64,000 bases of DNA from the NCBI RefSeq assembly GCF_002251755.1, contig NZ_NOXT01000106.1, forward strand, positions 1-64,000, in the 5' to 3' direction. The notes under the pieces are model-generated. The model did not search any database. It was not told where the DNA came from and saw nothing but the letters and a program-made list of their open reading frames with translations. The position numbers were made by a program, and so were the translations under genes. How positions within the stretch are numbered: the first letter of the stretch is position 1; each line of letters opens with the position of its first letter. This stretch comes from Sandarakinorhabdus cyanobacteriorum. GTDB lineage: Bacteria > Pseudomonadota > Alphaproteobacteria > Sphingomonadales > Sphingomonadaceae. Shown piece by piece: positions 54,738 to 63,534 of the stretch.

Positions 54738-56669
54738 TCAATTTGGCGGATTATGCTTCTCCAGAAAGGCGATCTGGGCTTCCAGCATGGCCGTGCGGGT
54801 TGCCGGCCGCGACAGATAATGGTCCTCGCCGGGCAGCACCAGCAGCGCCGCCGGCTTGCCCGCCGCCTTCAGGGCATCGGCCATGATCTGGCTCTGCTCT
54901 AGCAGCACCACACTGTCATCCTTGCCGTGGATCAGTTGCAGCGGTGCCTTGATATGGGCGACCTGCCTGGCCGGGGAAAAGGCATCGATGCTGGTGTCAT
55001 TCTTGTCCTTGGCGCCCATGAACCGCTGCCAGTACCGCAGGGTGGCATTGTTGCTGCCCCCGGCATCCCGCGCCTCGGTCACCAGCATGCGCCGCAGATC
55101 CGACACGCCAGCCACCGCCGAGGCACAACGATAGACCGTCGGATCCAGCGCAACGCCGGCCATCGCCGCATAGCCGCCATAGGAGGCGCCCGCGATGCAC
55201 ACCCGCGCGGCATCCACCGTGCCTTTCTTCACCAGATCCCGCACGCCATCCGACAGATCGGTCTGCATCTTGCGGCCCCATTGGCCATAACCGGCCTGAA
55301 GATGCGCGTCGCCAAAGCCATCCGACCCGCGGAACTGTGGCTGCAACACGGCATAGCCGCGGCTGGCAAGGGCCTGGGCCCACCAGTCAAACCCCGGCGT
55401 GTCACGCGCGGCCGGCCCGCCATGGGCCAGCACGATCAGCGGCAGGCCCTTGGCCTCCCGGCCGCGCGGCAGCGTGAGATAGGCCGGAATGTCGAGCCCG
55501 TCCGCCGCCTTGTAGGTGAACGTGGTCACCGGGTTGAGGTCATCGGGGCCGATGCCGTTGTAGCGCAGCGCCAGTGGATTGGCCGTGCGGCGACGGCGAT
55601 CGATGAGGAACAGGCCCACCCCGGTTTTCGGGCCATCCACGCCCACGATGATGGTCTGCCGGTCGTCGCTCCAGCTTTCCATCTGCACCTGTTCGCTGGG
55701 GAAGGATCGGGTCAACCCGCGCCACAAGGCGGCATCGGCGGCATCGAAGAAGTTATAGTCAACCCGGTCGAGCCTGGTATCGATGGTGCCCACCACGGTG
55801 CGGGTGCGCCGGTCGGTGATCACCCTATCACCGCGATAGGCGGTGGTGGGTCCGCTGATCTTGCCATCGGCCAGCGTGACCTCATATTCCTCCCATTCGC
55901 CCGATTTGTGGCTGCCAAACAGCAGGGTGTTGGCATCGCGCCCGAAGCCGAACACATAGGGCCGATCAAGCGGCGCCCGTTCGGTATAGACGGCGCGATA
56001 ATCGGTGCCCTGGCGCGCCATCAGACGCCAATCCCCGGTGGTGGTGGTGTAATCGATACGCGCGGCCGGCTTGCCATCGGTGCCGACCATCCAGCCAACC
56101 GTGTCTGACGTGCCGAAGAAGGTGATATAGGCCTTCTGGCGAACCAGATCGACCTCGGCCAGCGACAGGGTGTAGAGTTCGTTGCGCGCAAAGAACACGG
56201 GCACCACGATATAGGGCCGGCCATCGCGGATTACCGGGCGGGGAATGCCGGCCGCCTGGCGAACGGCATTGTGCAGATCGCCAAGTAACTGTTTCCACTT
56301 GCCGCCCTGGGCCAGATCCAGATCGAGCAGATGCACGCTTTCCACCGCTCGGTTGTTCAGCGTTGCCAGGCGATCGGTGGTGGAGATGGTGGCGATCAGA
56401 TGATCATTGCCCACCCAGGTGATGTCGCGCAGCTTGGATTTTTCGGCCGGCGAAATGGCCAGCAGCTTGTTGTCGGCCACGGCCCGCACCTGGATCTGTG
56501 CCGATGTCTCATCGCCCATCACCGCCGCCCACTTGCTGCCATCGGGCGACAATTCGATGGTCGACACGTTGGGCAGCTGCCCGAACAGTCTGATGGCGGG
56601 TGGGGCCGCCAGCGCCGGGATCACCGGCAGGACCGCAAGGGCAAGGGCCAACAGCCACGGCATCTTCAT
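54738..56669 (-). CDS. S9-family peptidase paralogue A
   Basis: A 643-residue exported serine peptidase of the prolyl-oligopeptidase family. Signal peptide, a beta-propeller domain (from L-S-P-D-G-S-K-W-A-A-V), then an alpha/beta-hydrolase domain with nucleophile motif G-A-S-Y-G-G-Y (Ser about 496), Asp in H-G-K-D-D (about 584) and His in G-E-D-H-Y (about 617). The ATG at 56669 sits 9 nt from a CGAGGA site; two ATGs just upstream are alternatives. It is third in transcription order of three tandem paralogues and ends 54 bp before hisG. Confidence 0.9.
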   Translation of the reverse strand: MKMPWLLALALAVLPVIPALAAPPAIRLFGQLPNVSTIELSPDGSKWAAVMGDETSAQIQVRAVADNKLLAISPAEKSKLRDITWVGNDHLIATISTTDRLATLNNRAVESVHLLDLDLAQGGKWKQLLGDLHNAVRQAAGIPRPVIRDGRPYIVVPVFFARNELYTLSLAEVDLVRQKAYITFFGTSDTVGWMVGTDGKPAARIDYTTTTGDWRLMARQGTDYRAVYTERAPLDRPYVFGFGRDANTLLFGSHKSGEWEEYEVTLADGKISGPTTAYRGDRVITDRRTRTVVGTIDTRLDRVDYNFFDAADAALWRGLTRSFPSEQVQMESWSDDRQTIIVGVDGPKTGVGLFLIDRRRRTANPLALRYNGIGPDDLNPVTTFTYKAADGLDIPAYLTLPRGREAKGLPLIVLAHGGPAARDTPGFDWWAQALASRGYAVLQPQFRGSDGFGDAHLQAGYGQWGRKMQTDLSDGVRDLVKKGTVDAARVCIAGASYGGYAAMAGVALDPTVYRCASAVAGVSDLRRMLVTEARDAGGSNNATLRYWQRFMGAKDKNDTSIDAFSPARQVAHIKAPLQLIHGKDDSVVLLEQSQIMADALKAAGKPAALLVLPGEDHYLSRPATRTAMLEAQIAFLEKHNPPN

Positions 56670-56703
56670 CGGCATCATTCCTCGGGTTCCATGGGGGGCG
56701 TGT

Positions 56704-58638
56704 TCATGGCACCGGATCCGGCGGATTGTGCTTTTCCAGAAAGGCGATCTGCGCCTCCAGCATGGCCGTGCGGGTGGCGGGGCGGCTCAACCAATGGTCT
56801 TCGCCGGCCAGTTCCAGCCAATCGACGCTCTTGCCGGCCGCCTGCGCCGCCTCGCGCATCAGGCGGCTCTGCTCGATCGGCACCACCGTGTCGTCCTTGC
56901 CGTGGATCAGTTGCAGCGGGACCGAGAGCTTGCCGGCGAGCCGCGCGGGCGACCAGGGATCAATGCTGTCATCGCTGGCATTCCTCGCCCCCATGAAGCG
57001 CTGCCAGTATCGCAGCGTGGCATTGTTGCTGCCGCCGGTATCGCGGGTTTCCCACACCAGCATGCGCCGCAGATCCGACACACCGGCCACCGCCGAGGCG
57101 CAACGATAGACGCCGGCATCCACCGTCACCCCGGCCATCGCGGCATAGCCGCCATAGGATGCGCCAACGATGCACACCCGGCCGGCATTCACCGTGCCCT
57201 TGGCCACCAGATCGCGCACCCCATCCGACAGATCGGTCTGCATCTTGCGGCCCCATTCGCCGTAACCGGCCGCGATGTGGGCCGCGCCAAAGCCGCTGGA
57301 CCCGCGGAACTGCGGCTGCAACACGGCATAGCCGCGGCTGGCCAGCGCCTGGCTCCACCAGTCAAAGGCGGCGGTGTCACGGGCTTCCGGCCCACCATGC
57401 GGCAGCACGATCAACGGCAACCCCTTGGCGGCGCGGCCGCGCGGCAGGGTGAGATAGGCCGGAATCTCGAGGCCATCGGCCGCCCTGTAGCGATAGGCCG
57501 TCACCGGATTGAGCAGTTCCGGGCCCAGACCATTGTAGCGATCGGCCATGAACTCGATCTGGCCCTTGGCGCGGTTGATGCGAAACAGCGACACGCCGTT
57601 CTTCTCGCCGCGCACCTCGACCACCAGGGTCTGGCGGTCCTCGCTCCAGCTTTCCAGGTCGACCTGTTCGCCGGGAAAGGCCCGGGTAATGCCGCGCCAC
57701 ATCGCCTGGTCCTTCGGATCGAAGAATCTGTATTCATTGCCCGCAAGGCCGGCATCGATCAGGCCGATGGCCAACCCGGTGCGGCGGTCGCGCAGCAGGC
57801 TGTCCGCCTCGAACCCTTCCACCTGCGTGATGCTGCCATCGGCCAGGGTGATGGCAAAATCCTGCCACTTGCCGGATTTCCGGCTGTGCATCAGCAAGGT
57901 GCCGGCATCCTTGCCAAAGCCATAGACATAGGGGCGGTCCAGCCGCGCCACCTCTTCATACAGCTTGCGGAACGCCCCGTTCATCCGCAGCAACAGGCGA
58001 TAGGTGCCCGATTTTTCCTCATAATCCTCGCGCGCGACCGCCTTGCCGTCGGCATCCAGCACAAAGCGGATGGTATCGGGCGTGCCGACCAGCCCCACGC
58101 TGCCGCCCGCCTTGCCCAGCTTCACCTCGATCAGGGAAACGGTGCCATTGCCGCTTTCAAAGCTGATGCCTGGCACCACTAGCACCTGCTGGCCATCCCG
58201 CAGCGCTGGCCGGGGCGGACCGGCGGCGACGTTCATCGCATCGGGAATCCCGGTCAGCAGGGGCCGCCATTCCTTGCCGCGCGCCAGATCAAGATCGAGC
58301 AGCATATACCATTCGCGCTTGGGGCCGCCGGCGGTCTTGTCAAAGGGCTGGGTGGTGGAAATCGTGGCGATCACATGATCATTGCCGGCCCAGGTGACGC
58401 CGCGCACCTTGGACGTCTCGGCCGATGTCACCGAAAGCAGCTTGTTGTCCACCAGCGTGCGGACCTGGATCTGCGCCGCCCGTTCATCCCCCATCACCGC
58501 CGCCCATTTGCTGCCATCGGGGGACAGCACCATGCTCTGCACGTTGGGCAACTGGCCATAGAGGCTGATCGGCGGTGGCGCTCCGATAGTGGGTACCGCC
58601 ATCAGCATCAGGGCCACCCCAGCCACAACAGGCTTCAT
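56704..58638 (-). CDS. S9-family peptidase paralogue B
   Basis: A 644-residue exported paralogue of A with the same domain order. Nucleophile motif G-A-S-Y-G-G-Y (Ser about 494), Asp in H-G-K-D-D and His in G-E-D-H-W. The catalytic domains of A, B and C are near-identical over long stretches, whereas the propeller domains diverge more. An AAGGAGTG ribosome site precedes the ATG. It lies 34 bp before A and 19 bp after C. Confidence 0.9.
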   Translation of the reverse strand: MKPVVAGVALMLMAVPTIGAPPPISLYGQLPNVQSMVLSPDGSKWAAVMGDERAAQIQVRTLVDNKLLSVTSAETSKVRGVTWAGNDHVIATISTTQPFDKTAGGPKREWYMLLDLDLARGKEWRPLLTGIPDAMNVAAGPPRPALRDGQQVLVVPGISFESGNGTVSLIEVKLGKAGGSVGLVGTPDTIRFVLDADGKAVAREDYEEKSGTYRLLLRMNGAFRKLYEEVARLDRPYVYGFGKDAGTLLMHSRKSGKWQDFAITLADGSITQVEGFEADSLLRDRRTGLAIGLIDAGLAGNEYRFFDPKDQAMWRGITRAFPGEQVDLESWSEDRQTLVVEVRGEKNGVSLFRINRAKGQIEFMADRYNGLGPELLNPVTAYRYRAADGLEIPAYLTLPRGRAAKGLPLIVLPHGGPEARDTAAFDWWSQALASRGYAVLQPQFRGSSGFGAAHIAAGYGEWGRKMQTDLSDGVRDLVAKGTVNAGRVCIVGASYGGYAAMAGVTVDAGVYRCASAVAGVSDLRRMLVWETRDTGGSNNATLRYWQRFMGARNASDDSIDPWSPARLAGKLSVPLQLIHGKDDTVVPIEQSRLMREAAQAAGKSVDWLELAGEDHWLSRPATRTAMLEAQIAFLEKHNPPDPVP

Positions 58639-58657
58639 CGCGACAACACTCCTTGCG

Positions 58658-60646
58658 TCAGTTCGGTGGATTGTGGGTGTTCAGAAAGGCGATCTGGGCT
58701 TCCAGCATGGCGATGCGCGTTGCCGGCCGGCTCAGCCAATGATCCTCGCCGGCCATTTCCAGCCAGTCGACCGCCTTGCCGGCCGCCTTCATCGCGTCCA
58801 GCATCATGCGGCTCTGGGCGATCGGCACCACCGTGTCGTCCTTGCCGTGGATCAGTTGCAGCGGCACCATGACCTTGTGCGCCAGCCGCGCCGGTGACCA
58901 GGCATCGATGCTGTCGTCAGAGGGGCCCTTCGCCCCCATGAAGCGCTGCCAGTAGCGGACCGAGGCGCTGCGGCTGGTGCCGGCATCGCGGGCATCGCTG
59001 CCCAGCATCCGCCGCAGATCCGAAACCCCGGCCACCGCCGAGGCGCAGCGATAGACGCCGGTTTCCAGCGTCACCCCCGCCATCGCGGCATAGCCGCCAT
59101 AGGACGCGCCAACGATGCAGACCCGGCCCTTGTCAACCGTGCCGGCCGCAACCAGGTGGCGAACGCCGTCCGACAGATCGCTCTGCATCTTGCGGCCCCA
59201 TTCGCCGAAACCGGCCTCCAGATGGGCGCTGCCAAAGCCGCTGGAGCCGCGGAACTGCGGCTGCAGCACCGCATAGCCGCGGCTGGCGAGCGCCTGGGCC
59301 CACCAATCAAACCCCGGCATGTCGCGCGAGGCGGGGCCGCCATGGGCCAGCACGATCAGGGGCAGGCCCTTGGCCGGACGGCCGCGCGGCAAGGTGAGAT
59401 AGGCCGGGATCGCCGGGCCATCGGCGGCCTTGTAGGTGAGGGTGGTGACCGGGGCGATCAGATCGGGGGGCAGGCCGGCATAGCGCAGGGCCAGCGCATC
59501 GGCCGTGCCCTTGGCGCGGTTGATCAGGAACAGGCTGGCGCCGTTTTCCGCCCCTTCCACCGACACGATCAGCACCTGGCGGTCGTCGCTCCAGCTTTCC
59601 AGCCGCACCACTTCGCCGGGAAAGGCCTTCACCAGCCCGCGCAGCAACCGCTGATCGACGGGATCGAACATCGTGTAGGTCTCGGCCTCCAGCGAGGTGC
59701 TGCGCGTGCCGATGACCGTGCGGCTGGCCCGGTCGATCAGCACCTCGTTGCCGGCCAGGGAGGCTTCGGGCCCGCTCATCGCCCCGGTGGCAAGCGTGAC
59801 CAGATAATCACTCCATTCGCCATCAACCTTGCGGCTGAGCAGCGCCGTGCCGGCATCGCGGCCAAAGGAAACCAGGTTGGGCAGATCGACCAGCGCCTTT
59901 TCGGCATGGACCTTGACCATCCGGTCGCCCTGCCGGGCATGCAGTGTCCACAGGCCGGTGCCGGGTTCATAATCGGCGCGGGCGGCCGGTCGGCCGTTGC
60001 TGCCCACCAGCCAGTCAACCGTTTCGGGATTGCCAACATCCGTCACCCGAGCCGCACCGGTTTTCATCCGCACCTGTGCCAGCGACAACGCGCCGACATG
60101 TTCGACAAAGCGGATCACCGGCACCACCAGCACCGGTTCGCCATCGATCACCAGCGACACCGCCGGGCCGGCAGACACGTTCATCGCGTTTTCCAGATTG
60201 CCCAGCAATTGCCGCCAGCGGCGATCGCCGTTCAGATCCAGCGCCATCAGCATCGTCCATTCGCGCTTGCTGGTATCGGCCAGATCGATCACCCGGCCGG
60301 TGGTGGTGATGGTGATAACCAGATGGCCGTTGCCCACCCACTGGATGGCGCGCAGCTTGCTCTTTTCGGCGCCGGTGACGGCGATCAGTTCACCATCACT
60401 GGTGCGGCGCACCTGGATCTGGGTGCCGGTGGGCGTGCCGATCAGGCCGGCCCAGTGCTGGCCATCGGGCGACACCGCGATGTCGGAAATGGTGGGCAAC
60501 TGGCCAAAGGCGGCAACGGGCGGAGGCGCGGCGGCCGGCTGGGCCTGTGCGCCAAAGGGGCCGGCGAACAGCAGCAGCACCCCGATTGCCGACGCCAACA
60601 GGCGCCAAAGCACAACAAGCCGACACAGCAACAAATTCGCCCCCAC
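58658..60646 (-). CDS. S9-family peptidase paralogue C
   Basis: A 662-residue exported paralogue with a longer N-terminus (L-L-A-S-A-I-G-V-L-L-L-F-A-G-P-F-G-A-Q-A as signal core). Nucleophile motif G-A-S-Y-G-G-Y (Ser about 515), Asp in H-G-K-D-D, His in G-E-D-H-W. The GTG at 60646 is taken as start but has only AAGG directly adjacent; TTG codons just downstream are possible. It is the first of the three genes, 44 bp after mmsB, so transcription may enter from there. Confidence 0.88.
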   Translation of the reverse strand: MGANLLLCRLVVLWRLLASAIGVLLLFAGPFGAQAQPAAAPPPVAAFGQLPTISDIAVSPDGQHWAGLIGTPTGTQIQVRRTSDGELIAVTGAEKSKLRAIQWVGNGHLVITITTTGRVIDLADTSKREWTMLMALDLNGDRRWRQLLGNLENAMNVSAGPAVSLVIDGEPVLVVPVIRFVEHVGALSLAQVRMKTGAARVTDVGNPETVDWLVGSNGRPAARADYEPGTGLWTLHARQGDRMVKVHAEKALVDLPNLVSFGRDAGTALLSRKVDGEWSDYLVTLATGAMSGPEASLAGNEVLIDRASRTVIGTRSTSLEAETYTMFDPVDQRLLRGLVKAFPGEVVRLESWSDDRQVLIVSVEGAENGASLFLINRAKGTADALALRYAGLPPDLIAPVTTLTYKAADGPAIPAYLTLPRGRPAKGLPLIVLAHGGPASRDMPGFDWWAQALASRGYAVLQPQFRGSSGFGSAHLEAGFGEWGRKMQSDLSDGVRHLVAAGTVDKGRVCIVGASYGGYAAMAGVTLETGVYRCASAVAGVSDLRRMLGSDARDAGTSRSASVRYWQRFMGAKGPSDDSIDAWSPARLAHKVMVPLQLIHGKDDTVVPIAQSRMMLDAMKAAGKAVDWLEMAGEDHWLSRPATRIAMLEAQIAFLNTHNPPN

Positions 60647-60690
60647 CCTTGTCGACCCGGCGTGAAATCAGCCAGTGGCAGGGGCCATTG

Positions 60691-61578
60691 TCAAGCCGTG
60701 GCTCCGCGCAGCAACTTGATGATGCCGGAAAAATCCGTGACCGCGCCACCGTTGTTCACAAACAATTGGTACAGGCTCTGTGCCTCTGCCCCCATCGGCA
60801 CGGTGGCACCCACGCCCTGCGCGGCTTCACAGGCCAGTTTCAGATCCTTCAGCATCAGGGCGGCCGCAAAACCCCCGGCATAATCCCGGTTCGACGGCGC
60901 GGTGGGCACCGGGCCGGGGACGGGGCAATAGCTGGTCATGGACCATGACTGGCCGCTGGCCTTGGCTGCAATGTCGAAGAAGGTCTGCGCGTCCAGCCCC
61001 AACTTCTCGGCCAGCACGAAGGCCTCTGCGGTCGCGATCATGGTGGCACCCAGGATCATGTTGTTGCAGATCTTGGCGGCCTGGCCGGTGCCTGCGCCGC
61101 CGGCGTGGATCACCGCCTTGCCCATCTGGGCCAGGATCGGCTGCGCCACCGCGAACGCCGCCGCCGGGCCGCCGACCATGAAGGTGAGGGTGCCGGCATC
61201 GGCCGCCGCGGTGCCGCCCGACACCGGCGCATCAACCATGGCCAGCCCCCGCGTCGCCGCCGCTTCACCCAGCGCCTTGGCGGTGGCGACATCGATGGTG
61301 GAACAATCGATCAGGATGGCGTGCGACGCGGCGGCGGCGAACAATTCGCCCTCATAAGCCGCGCGGACATGGGTGCCGGCCGGCAGCATGGTGATGATCG
61401 CATCGGCACCGGTTGCCGCCGCCACCGCGCTGCTGGCGGCAGAGGCGCCCCCGGCCACCACGCGTTCCAGCGCCACGGCCGACAGGTCAAAGGCCCGCAC
61501 CTGGTGCCCGGCCTTGACCAGATTGAGCGCCATGCCGCCGCCCATGTTGCCCACACCGATGAACGCGATTGTTGCCAT
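60691..61578 (-). CDS. mmsB: 3-hydroxyisobutyrate dehydrogenase
   Basis: NAD-dependent oxidation of 3-hydroxyisobutyrate to methylmalonate semialdehyde in valine catabolism. The 295-residue protein has the Rossmann motif G-V-G-N-M-G-G-G-M, the substrate segment D-A-P-V-S-G-G-T and the catalytic lysine in G-Q-A-A-K-I-C-N-N-M. The ATG at 61578 has a GGGAG site. It belongs functionally with the mmsA and enoyl-CoA hydratase genes at the right edge, but a plus-strand gene separates them. Confidence 0.94.
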   Translation of the reverse strand: MATIAFIGVGNMGGGMALNLVKAGHQVRAFDLSAVALERVVAGGASAASSAVAAATGADAIITMLPAGTHVRAAYEGELFAAAASHAILIDCSTIDVATAKALGEAAATRGLAMVDAPVSGGTAAADAGTLTFMVGGPAAAFAVAQPILAQMGKAVIHAGGAGTGQAAKICNNMILGATMIATAEAFVLAEKLGLDAQTFFDIAAKASGQSWSMTSYCPVPGPVPTAPSNRDYAGGFAAALMLKDLKLACEAAQGVGATVPMGAEAQSLYQLFVNNGGAVTDFSGIIKLLRGATA

Positions 61579-61666
61579 GGCCAGTCTCCCGTTTGCGCCT
61601 TTTCCCAGAATCCTTGCCATCCGGCGCCGCCCTTGCCAAACGCAGACAAGAGGGAGGCAGGCACCG

Positions 61667-62179
61667 TTGCGCAGTTTGATCAACCGGCTGGTGATGGGCG
61701 GCGACATTCGCGCCTGGCGGATCCGCCACAGCGAGGCTGCCACCCGCGCCTTTCACGATCTTGCCGCCCGGGCGGTTGCGGCGGCGGAGGCAGAGGCGGC
61801 GCGGCTGGACTGGGCCAATCTGGCGCTGAACCAACGCGATTTCCTGTCGCACCGGGTCAAGACCCTGCTGCGCGACAATGCCGAGCCGCTGGCCGACACG
61901 CTGATCGAGGCGGCGAACCATGATCTCGCCCTGCTGGCCGATGCCGAGGTGATCCGCATCCGCGCCGATGATTATGCCGTGCCGTCCAAGGGCCTGATCC
62001 TTGATCTGTCCGAAGCCATGCTGGCCATGCTGCCGATGAACCGCACGGCGCTGCTGCACGAGAAATTGCGCGACTATGTCCACACCAGCCTGATTGCCGG
62101 GCCCAAGGGCAAGCCGGCGATCCTGGAACAGTTGCTGAGCGCCTATGCCGAGGCGGCGAAACGGGCGCTGAAGGGCTGA
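61667..62179 (+). CDS. Conserved-looking hypothetical protein
   Basis: A 170-residue, mostly helical and charged protein (R-A-W-R-I-R-H-S-E-A-A-T-R-A-F-H, later D-Y-V-H-T-S-L-I-A-G-P-K-G-K). I do not recognise the family. The TTG at 61667 is proposed as start because GAGGGAGG lies 9 nt upstream and no ATG fits; the frame is open much further upstream but overlaps mmsB in antisense. There are no membrane segments and no cysteines. It is divergent from mmsB and splits the valine genes. Confidence 0.6.
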   Translation: MRSLINRLVMGGDIRAWRIRHSEAATRAFHDLAARAVAAAEAEAARLDWANLALNQRDFLSHRVKTLLRDNAEPLADTLIEAANHDLALLADAEVIRIRADDYAVPSKGLILDLSEAMLAMLPMNRTALLHEKLRDYVHTSLIAGPKGKPAILEQLLSAYAEAAKRALKG

Positions 62180-62295
62180 GAAAGAGCGGCCAGTTTTGAC
62201 ACAATTGACGGAATTGCCGGGATTCAGCGTTGTTTCGGCTGATCTTTTTGCATTTCCGCCATCATGCCACAGCCTGCCCGTGTAGGACAGAAAAT

Positions 62296-62378
62296 CCTCC
62301 CCCAGAGGGGGAGGTGGCAGCAAGGGCCGCGCCTGGTGGCCCCCTCCGCCCTGCGGGCACCTCTCCCAGAGGGGGAGG
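62296..62378. repeat. REP-like GC palindromes, copy 4 (inverted dimer)
   Basis: A hairpin at 62296-62314 is followed by the reverse complement of the copy-1 tail (GGGGGC...GGGCACCTC) and a second hairpin ending at 62378, so two units face each other. It lies between the hypothetical gene and the convergent enoyl-CoA hydratase. Confidence 0.7.
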
Positions 62379-62389
62379 ATGTTGGCCGC

Positions 62390-63163
62390 TTATTTCCCGG
62401 TCCAGTTGCCCGGCCGCTTTTCCACGAAGGCGGCCATGCCTTCCTTCTGGTCGGCGCTGCCGAACAGCGAATGGAACAGCCGCCGTTCAAAGCGCACGCC
62501 TTCCTTGAGCGTCATTTCAAAGGCCGCATCCACCTCTTCCTTCACGGCGATGGCGGCGAGCGGCGCCATGCCGGCGATGGTTTCGGCCAGTTTCAGCGCT
62601 TCGTCGAGCAGTTGATCGGTGGGCACGACGCGGGCAACGAGGCCAGAGCGTTCGGCTTCGGCCGCGTCCATCATCCGGCCCGTCAGGCACATTTCCATGG
62701 CTTTCGCCTTGCCGATGGCGCGCACCAGCCGCTGCGACCCGCCCATGCCCGGCGTGACGCCCAGCTTGATTTCCGGCTGGCCGAACTTGGCGTTCTCGGC
62801 CGCGATGATGATGTCCGCCATCATCGCCAGCTCGCAGCCGCCGCCGAGCGCAAAGCCGCTCACCGCCGCGATCCACGGCTTGCGGGTGGCCGTCACATGG
62901 TCATAGCCGGCGAAGAAATTGCCGCCATACATGTCGGCAAAGCTTTGGGTGGACATTTCCTTGATGTCGGCCCCGGCGGCAAAGGCCTTCTCGCTGCCGG
63001 TGATGACGAGGCAGCGCTGGCTGGCATCGGCGTCATAGGCGGCAAAGGCGGTGATCAGTTCGCCCAGCACCTGGGAGTTGAGCGCATTCAGCGCCTGCGG
63101 CCGGTTGAGCCGCACCAGCGTGACCGCGCCACGGGTTTCCACAAGGATGGTTTCAAAGCTCAT
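62390..63163 (-). CDS. Enoyl-CoA hydratase (crotonase family)
   Basis: A 257-residue crotonase. The oxyanion-hole segments [11 protein letters not shown] and [10 protein letters not shown] and the catalytic glutamates (in G-C-E-L-A-M and Q-P-E-I-K-L-G) fit a 2-enoyl-CoA hydratase. In valine breakdown it would hydrate methacrylyl-CoA. The ATG overlaps the cupin stop by 4 bp, consistent with the mmsA-cupin-ech operon. Confidence 0.92.
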   Translation of the reverse strand: MSFETILVETRGAVTLVRLNRPQALNALNSQVLGELITAFAAYDADASQRCLVITGSEKAFAAGADIKEMSTQSFADMYGGNFFAGYDHVTATRKPWIAAVSGFALGGGCELAMMADIIIAAENAKFGQPEIKLGVTPGMGGSQRLVRAIGKAKAMEMCLTGRMMDAAEAERSGLVARVVPTDQLLDEALKLAETIAGMAPLAAIAVKEEVDAAFEMTLKEGVRFERRLFHSLFGSADQKEGMAAFVEKRPGNWTGK

Positions 63164-63531
63164 TTGTCGTCCTTTGCCGCCGCATAATCATCGGCACCCA
63201 AAAAATGGATCGAGACATAGGGCTCGTCGCCCACCACCCAGCTGTCGTGGCCGGGTGGCACATAGAAGATGTCGCCCGCCTTCATCTCGATGATGCGGCC
63301 ATCATCCATGGCGGCGGTGGCACAGCCCGACACGACCATGCCGACATGTTCGACATGGCAGGAGGTGGCCCCGGCCGCCGCGCCGACATCATCCTTCCAG
63401 CGCCAGCCGGGCTGATAGGTGGCGCGGCCGATGGTCATGCCGCCCAGGCGCACGATCTCGAAGCGGCCCTTGGCGAATTCCCGCACCTCGTCAGGCTGTT
63501 CGAAGCGCTTGAGGATGACATCCATGTCCAT
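63160..63531 (-). CDS. Single-domain cupin protein
   Basis: A 123-residue cupin with metal-binding motif 1 (C-H-V-E-H-V-G) and motif 2 (Y-V-P-P-G-H-D-S-W). It sits between mmsA (3 nt) and the enoyl-CoA hydratase gene (4-bp overlap), suggesting a role in valine or branched acyl metabolism, but its activity is unknown. An ATG two codons in is an alternative start. Confidence 0.82.
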   Translation of the reverse strand: MDMDVILKRFEQPDEVREFAKGRFEIVRLGGMTIGRATYQPGWRWKDDVGAAAGATSCHVEHVGMVVSGCATAAMDDGRIIEMKAGDIFYVPPGHDSWVVGDEPYVSIHFLGADDYAAAKDDK

Positions 63532-63534
63532 GCG

